25,603 nucleotides of DNA, taken from an uncultured Oscillospiraceae bacterium. Its GTDB lineage: Bacteria; Bacillota; Clostridia; Oscillospirales; Oscillospiraceae. Location: assembly GCA_910587205.1 (NCBI GenBank), contig CAJULZ010000027.1:1-25603 (forward strand), read 5' to 3'. Shown here one piece after another: positions 22,517 through 25,603 of this stretch. Position 1 is the first letter of the stretch. Each line of letters starts with the position of its first letter. A program made the position numbers and the translations under genes. A model generated the notes under the pieces. It was not told the origin of the DNA. It did no database searches and saw only the letters and a program-made list of their open reading frames with translations.

Positions 22517-22545
22517 TTGACTAATCCCTATCGGCGTAGTATAAT
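22517..22545 (+). promoter_or_regulatory. Strong promoter of the methyltransferase-EcfA operon
   Basis: -35 TTGACT (22517-22522), 17-bp spacer, perfect -10 TATAAT (22540-22545). Transcription should start near 22552, which excludes the TTG at 22549 and makes an ATG at 22558 unlikely as starts of the next gene. Confidence 0.85.
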
Positions 22546-22590
22546 ACCTTGATCGAAATGGAAAACAAAACCGGGAAGGGGGCGGGACCC

Positions 22591-23454
22591 GTGTGGCTGG
22601 CGGACCGTTGGACGGACTATGAGCTGCTGGACTGCGGCGGAGGAGAGAAGCTGGAGCGCTGGGGGGACAAACTCCTGGTACGGCCCGACCCCCAGGCCAT
22701 CTGGGCCGCCCCGCGGGCCCACCGGGGCTGGAAGCGCCCCGACGCCCGGTATGCCCGCTCCAGCGCCGGCGGCGGCCGGTGGGCGGACAGGAGCGTCCCC
22801 CAGCGGTGGCGGATCCGCTACCGGGATCTCACCTTCAACGTGGGCCTGATGAACTTCAAGCACACCGGGGTGTTTCCCGAGCAGGCCGCCAACTGGGATT
22901 TTGCCCGGGAACTGATCCAAAAGGCCGCGCGCCCGGTGAGCGTGCTGAACCTGTTCGCCTACACCGGCGGGGCCACCATTGCCTGCGCGGCGGCGGGGGC
23001 GTCGGTGTGCCACGTGGACGCGGCGAAGGGCATGGTCCAGTGGGCGAAGGACAACGCCAAAGCCTCCGGCCTGGAGGACAGGCCCATCCGTTGGATTGTG
23101 GACGACTGCGCCAAGTTTGTGGAGCGGGAGATCCGCCGGGGCCGGAAGTACGACGCGATTATCATGGACCCGCCCTCCTATGGGCGGGGCCCCTCCGGCG
23201 AGGTTTGGAAGCTGGAGGAAAACCTGTACCCCTTTGTGGAGCTGGCGGCCGGCGTGCTGTCGGACGAGCCGCTGTTTGTCATCCTGAACTCCTATACCAC
23301 GGGGCTGTCCCCGTCGGTGCTGACGTATATCCTGCAAACGGTGGTGGGCGGGAAATTCGGCGGGCGTACCGTGTCCGGCGAACTGGGCCTGCCCGTCTCC
23401 GCCACGGGGCTGGCCCTGCCCTGCGGGGCAACAGGCCGCTGGACGGTGCGCTGA
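22591..23454 (+). CDS. RlmI/RlmK-like class I SAM-dependent methyltransferase
   Basis: A 287-aa Rossmann methyltransferase related to the 23S rRNA m5C/m7G group (RlmI, RlmK C-domain). Visible: a start motif YELLDCGGGEKLERWGDKL, the SAM-binding NLFAYTGGATIACAAAGA, acidic loop HVDAAKGMVQWAKDNA, and catalytic-site motif MDPPSYGRGPSGEVWKLEE. There is no N-terminal PUA domain and no obvious catalytic Cys, so the target may differ. I chose GTG at 22591 (AAGGGGG 8 nt upstream, about 39 nt after the predicted transcription start); ATG 22558 or TTG 22549 would extend it by 11 or 14 residues. First gene of the operon; the next gene starts 1 nt after its stop. Confidence 0.88.
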   Translation: MWLADRWTDYELLDCGGGEKLERWGDKLLVRPDPQAIWAAPRAHRGWKRPDARYARSSAGGGRWADRSVPQRWRIRYRDLTFNVGLMNFKHTGVFPEQAANWDFARELIQKAARPVSVLNLFAYTGGATIACAAAGASVCHVDAAKGMVQWAKDNAKASGLEDRPIRWIVDDCAKFVEREIRRGRKYDAIIMDPPSYGRGPSGEVWKLEENLYPFVELAAGVLSDEPLFVILNSYTTGLSPSVLTYILQTVVGGKFGGRTVSGELGLPVSATGLALPCGATGRWTVR

Positions 23455-23455
23455 T

Positions 23456-24067
23456 ATGGGACAGACCCTGCGGTACCTGTTCGCCATGCTCTGCGGCGCG
23501 GCCCCGGCCCTGGCGCTGTTTTTCCTCCTGTGCCCCCCGCGCCTGCGCAGGCTGGAGCGGAAGGGGTTGTCCAGCCCTCCCCGCCGGGAAGCTGTTTTGG
23601 CCCTCTTTTGGATGTACTGCGGCGGGGCCGCCCTGCTGGGCCTGACCCCCAGGTGGGTGGTCCGCTCTCTGGCGGGCCTGCCGCTGGGGGCACCCTGGAA
23701 TGAGGCGGGTCTGCCCTTCTTCAGCCTGGGGACCGTCAGCCTGGTCCCGTTCCTCACCTTTTCCTATTCCGTCTACATTCTGGCGGCCAACGTCGTGCTG
23801 TTCATGCCGTTCGGCCTGTTTCCCGCCCTCTTGTGGAGGGGGTTCGGGTGGAAGCGGGCGCTGCTGGCCGGGGGCTGTGTCACCCTGTCCATTGAGACCT
23901 TCCAGCTTTTCATCGGTCGGACCTTTGACATCGACGACCTGATGCTCAACACGCTGGGCGTGTTTGGCGGCTGGCTGATGGGGATGGCGGTGAAGCGGCT
24001 GTTTCCCCGGTTCGCGGCCTGGCTGCTGGTACGGCCCGCCGCGGCGGAGAGGGGGGACGCGGTATGA
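23456..24067 (+). CDS. VanZ-like membrane protein
   Basis: A 203-aa membrane protein with about five hydrophobic segments. The VanZ-family pattern is present in the second half: NVVLFMPFGLFPALL (about 112-126), a Ser-hydrophobic-Glu segment LSIETFQLFIGRTFDIDDLM (about 143-162) and LNTLGVFGGWLMG. VanZ proteins give low-level teicoplanin resistance in one context, but most chromosomal members have no known role. It starts 1 nt after the methyltransferase stop and overlaps the next gene by 4 nt. No van genes are linked to it. Confidence 0.9.
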   Translation: MGQTLRYLFAMLCGAAPALALFFLLCPPRLRRLERKGLSSPPRREAVLALFWMYCGGAALLGLTPRWVVRSLAGLPLGAPWNEAGLPFFSLGTVSLVPFLTFSYSVYILAANVVLFMPFGLFPALLWRGFGWKRALLAGGCVTLSIETFQLFIGRTFDIDDLMLNTLGVFGGWLMGMAVKRLFPRFAAWLLVRPAAAERGDAV

Positions 24068-24378
24068 CCTATCTGAACGTCCGCGTCACCAGGATTTGGG
24101 ATCCGGACTGGTATCCCGGCTTCGCGGAGTGCGCCCTGGTGGACGCCTCCGGCGCGGAGCACCGCTTTCAAGACAAGATCCCTGTTTTTTCCGCCCGGAC
24201 CCTCACCCTGGACGACCTCCCCTGTGAGGGGGCGGTTCGCTGCGTCCGGGCCGGGGGGCACCCGGACGGCACCATAACGGTGGACACCGCGTTTCCAGAT
24301 GATATCGAGTCGGAGACCGGGGAGCACCTGTTCCGTGTGTTTCCCCATCAGCTCACCGACGGAGAGGCTTTTTTATGA
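24064..24378 (+). CDS. Conserved-looking 104-aa protein of unknown function
   Basis: I do not recognise this protein. It is soluble, without signal or membrane segments, and predicted to be mainly beta-strand (YLNVRVTRIWDPDWYPGFAE, ALVDASGAEHRFQDKIPVFS, GTITVDTAFPDDIES). The alternating pattern suggests a small beta-barrel, and a C-terminal LFRVFPHQL stretch may be a strand or contact motif. It overlaps VanZ by 4 nt on the left and EcfA by 4 nt on the right (ATGA at both), strong evidence of a real, translationally coupled gene. Codon use matches its neighbours. Confidence 0.8.
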   Translation: MTYLNVRVTRIWDPDWYPGFAECALVDASGAEHRFQDKIPVFSARTLTLDDLPCEGAVRCVRAGGHPDGTITVDTAFPDDIESETGEHLFRVFPHQLTDGEAFL

Positions 24379-25220
24379 GCGAACCCATTTTAAAAACCGA
24401 AAACCTCACCTTCCGCTACACCACCCAGGAGGGCGTCGCCCCCACGGTGCTGGACGGGGTCTCCCTGTCCGTCCGGCCGGGGGAGTTTGTGGCGGTGCTG
24501 GGCCACAACGGGTCGGGGAAATCCACCCTGGCCAAGCACTTCAACGCCATTCTCCTGCCCACATCGGGCAAGGTGTACGTGGACGGCATGGACACCTGCG
24601 ACGAGGAGCTCCTGCTGGACATCCGCCGCCGGGTGGGCATGGTGTTCCAGAACCCGGATAACCAGATTGTCGCCAGCGTGGTGGAGGAGGACGTGGCCTT
24701 CGGCCCGGAGAATCTGGGCGTGCCCTCCGCCGAGATCCGGGAGCGGGTGGACGAGGCCCTGGCCGCCGTGGGCATGAGCGAATACGCCCGCCACGCCCCC
24801 CATCTTCTGTCCGGCGGGCAGAAGCAGCGGGTGGCCATCGCGGGCGTGCTGGCCATGCGCCCGAAGTGCATCGTGCTGGATGAGCCCACCGCCATGCTGG
24901 ACCCGGTGGGGCGGAAGGAGGTCATAGACACCGTTAAGCGGCTCAACCGGGAACAGGGGATCACCGTGGTGCTCATCACCCACCACATGGACGAGGCCGC
25001 CCAGGCGGACCGGCTCATCGTCATGCACGACGGGCACATTATGGCGGACGACAGCCCGGAGCAGGTGTTCCAGAACGTGGACGGCCTGCGCTCTTTGGGG
25101 CTGGAGGTGCCCGAGCCGGTGGCCCTGCTGTATGAGCTGCGGCAGGCCGGGGTGGACGTGCCCCTCACGGCGCTGACGGTGGACGGGTGCGCGGCGGCGC
25201 TGAAAAAACTGCTGATGTAG
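24375..25220 (+). CDS. ecfA1: Energy-coupling factor transporter ATPase (EcfA/CbiO family)
   Basis: The 281-aa ATPase of an ECF vitamin/metal importer. Walker A GHNGSGKS (Lys49), Q-loop FQNPDNQIVASVVEEDVAFG (Gln92, the typical EcfA motif), signature LSGGQKQR from 145, Walker B CIVLDEP (Asp169, Glu170) and ITHHMDEA switch are intact. The C-terminal extension (about 225-281) is typical of EcfA1. Group II ECF loci usually continue with ecfA2 and ecfT; here the next gene is an unrelated A+T-rich deaminase-like gene 29 bp on, so the partner genes are displaced or lie beyond the window. The substrate-binding S component is not visible. Confidence 0.93.
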   Translation: MSEPILKTENLTFRYTTQEGVAPTVLDGVSLSVRPGEFVAVLGHNGSGKSTLAKHFNAILLPTSGKVYVDGMDTCDEELLLDIRRRVGMVFQNPDNQIVASVVEEDVAFGPENLGVPSAEIRERVDEALAAVGMSEYARHAPHLLSGGQKQRVAIAGVLAMRPKCIVLDEPTAMLDPVGRKEVIDTVKRLNREQGITVVLITHHMDEAAQADRLIVMHDGHIMADDSPEQVFQNVDGLRSLGLEVPEPVALLYELRQAGVDVPLTALTVDGCAAALKKLLM

Positions 25221-25249
25221 CGCGCAAATCGGGGATATCGGAGGTGTTT

Positions 25250-25603
25250 ATGAGAAATTACGAAATAGAAAACGAGATGTATCGGAGGGCAGTGGAACTG
25301 ATAGAAAAGCGATACCCTGTTGGCTGGGGCGGCGCTGGTGTTGTTCATACGTCCAAGGGAAATTACTATACAAGCGTTTCAATTGAGACCGCCAATGCAT
25401 CTGCAATTGTATGTATTGAGCTGGGTGCTATGCTTGAAGCTCATAAATATAATGAAAAAGTGACGCACTGTATGTGCCTTATTCGTGATGATGAAAACTC
25501 AAAATATAGGGTTTTATCTCCATGCGGCATTTGCCAAGAGAGACTGCGATATTGGGGTGAGGACGTACAAGTGGCCGTCACAACCACAGAAGATAAACTC
25601 AGA
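25250..25603 (+). CDS. Cytidine/blasticidin-S deaminase-like protein (3' end outside window)
   Basis: The first 118 codons of a gene cut by the right edge. The zinc-deaminase core is present in Cys form: C55-I-E57 (usual motif CAE; here Ile replaces Ala) for the first ligand and proton-shuttling Glu, then P91-C92-G-I-C95 for the other two ligands. Start ATG at 25250 has GGAGGTG 3-4 nt upstream. Base composition is much A+T-richer than every neighbour, with codons such as AAA, ATA and TAT frequent, which points to recent transfer. The layout (YRVLSPCGICQERL) recalls blasticidin-S deaminase as much as cytidine deaminase; the substrate is open. Confidence 0.85.
   Translation, partial: MRNYEIENEMYRRAVELIEKRYPVGWGGAGVVHTSKGNYYTSVSIETANASAIVCIELGAMLEAHKYNEKVTHCMCLIRDDENSKYRVLSPCGICQERLRYWGEDVQVAVTTTEDKLR

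Noticed and set aside
22549..22590. TTG at 22549 or ATG at 22558 as start of the methyltransferase
   Set aside because: Both are within a few bases of the expected transcription start and lack a ribosome binding site; GTG at 22591 fits better, though ATG 22558 cannot be fully excluded.
1..25603. tRNA, rRNA or CRISPR arrays
   Set aside because: No cloverleaf-like sequence, rRNA segment or regularly spaced short direct repeats were seen on either strand.

Overview
The window looks like a chromosomal segment of a high-GC anaerobic Firmicute. The nearest fit is the gut Oscillospiraceae (Flavonifractor/Lawsonibacter/Intestinimonas-like), but this is inferred from gene content and not proven. The support is: uniformly GC-rich coding sequence with strong AGGAGG-type ribosome binding sites; anaerobe electron-transfer genes (FprA flavodiiron protein, acyl-CoA dehydrogenase fused to rubredoxin); and Clostridia-typical families (DUF4317, DUF134/NifX, an ECF transporter ATPase, VanZ-like, ATC hydrolase). 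I see no rRNA, tRNA, CRISPR array, integrase or transposase.

Layout. 1-3275 (+): a large hybrid sensor histidine kinase cut by the left edge, ending at a 42-bp perfect palindrome that serves as a bidirectional terminator. 3478-6919 (-): FprA, preceded by a three-domain protein (acyl-CoA dehydrogenase, EtfA FAD domain, rubredoxin); a 313-bp spacer made of two tandem structured repeat units separates them. 7312-8079 (-): VanY-type carboxypeptidase. 8473-8907 (+): small helical protein. 9116-9871 (-): DUF134-NifX fusion. 10103-14267 (+): probable operon of GPH sugar/cation symporter, M20 peptidase, ATC hydrolase and an REC-GGDEF diguanylate cyclase. 14544-15956 (+): an isolated pair of phage-tail-like genes. 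16048-17205 (+): DUF4317. 17365-18089 (-): DUF4234-DUF2752 membrane pair. 18196-22360 (-): polar amino acid (perhaps cystine) ABC importer operon with an alpha/beta hydrolase and an aldose-1-epimerase-like gene. 22591-25220 (+): tightly overlapping operon of an RlmI-like methyltransferase, VanZ-like protein, unknown 104-aa protein and EcfA-type ATPase. 25250-25603 (+): an A+T-rich cytidine/blasticidin-deaminase-like gene cut by the right edge, probably acquired.

The most unusual content is of two kinds. First, a family of short, nested-palindrome intergenic elements (four copies: 6939-7160, 8118-8299, 8903-9064, 17201-17306) shares about 21-bp imperfect terminal inverted repeats starting TATAGT. 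One copy fills the whole space between a good promoter and the ribosome binding site of the acyl-CoA dehydrogenase fusion. Two copies supply the TAG stop codon of the gene they abut. They look like MITEs or mobile structured RNA leaders. Second, the acyl-CoA dehydrogenase-EtfA-rubredoxin fusion lies next to FprA, a family that takes electrons from rubredoxin. This suggests a self-contained route from acyl-CoA (or a flavin donor) through rubredoxin to O2 or NO. Functions are assigned by reading motifs; no database search was run.
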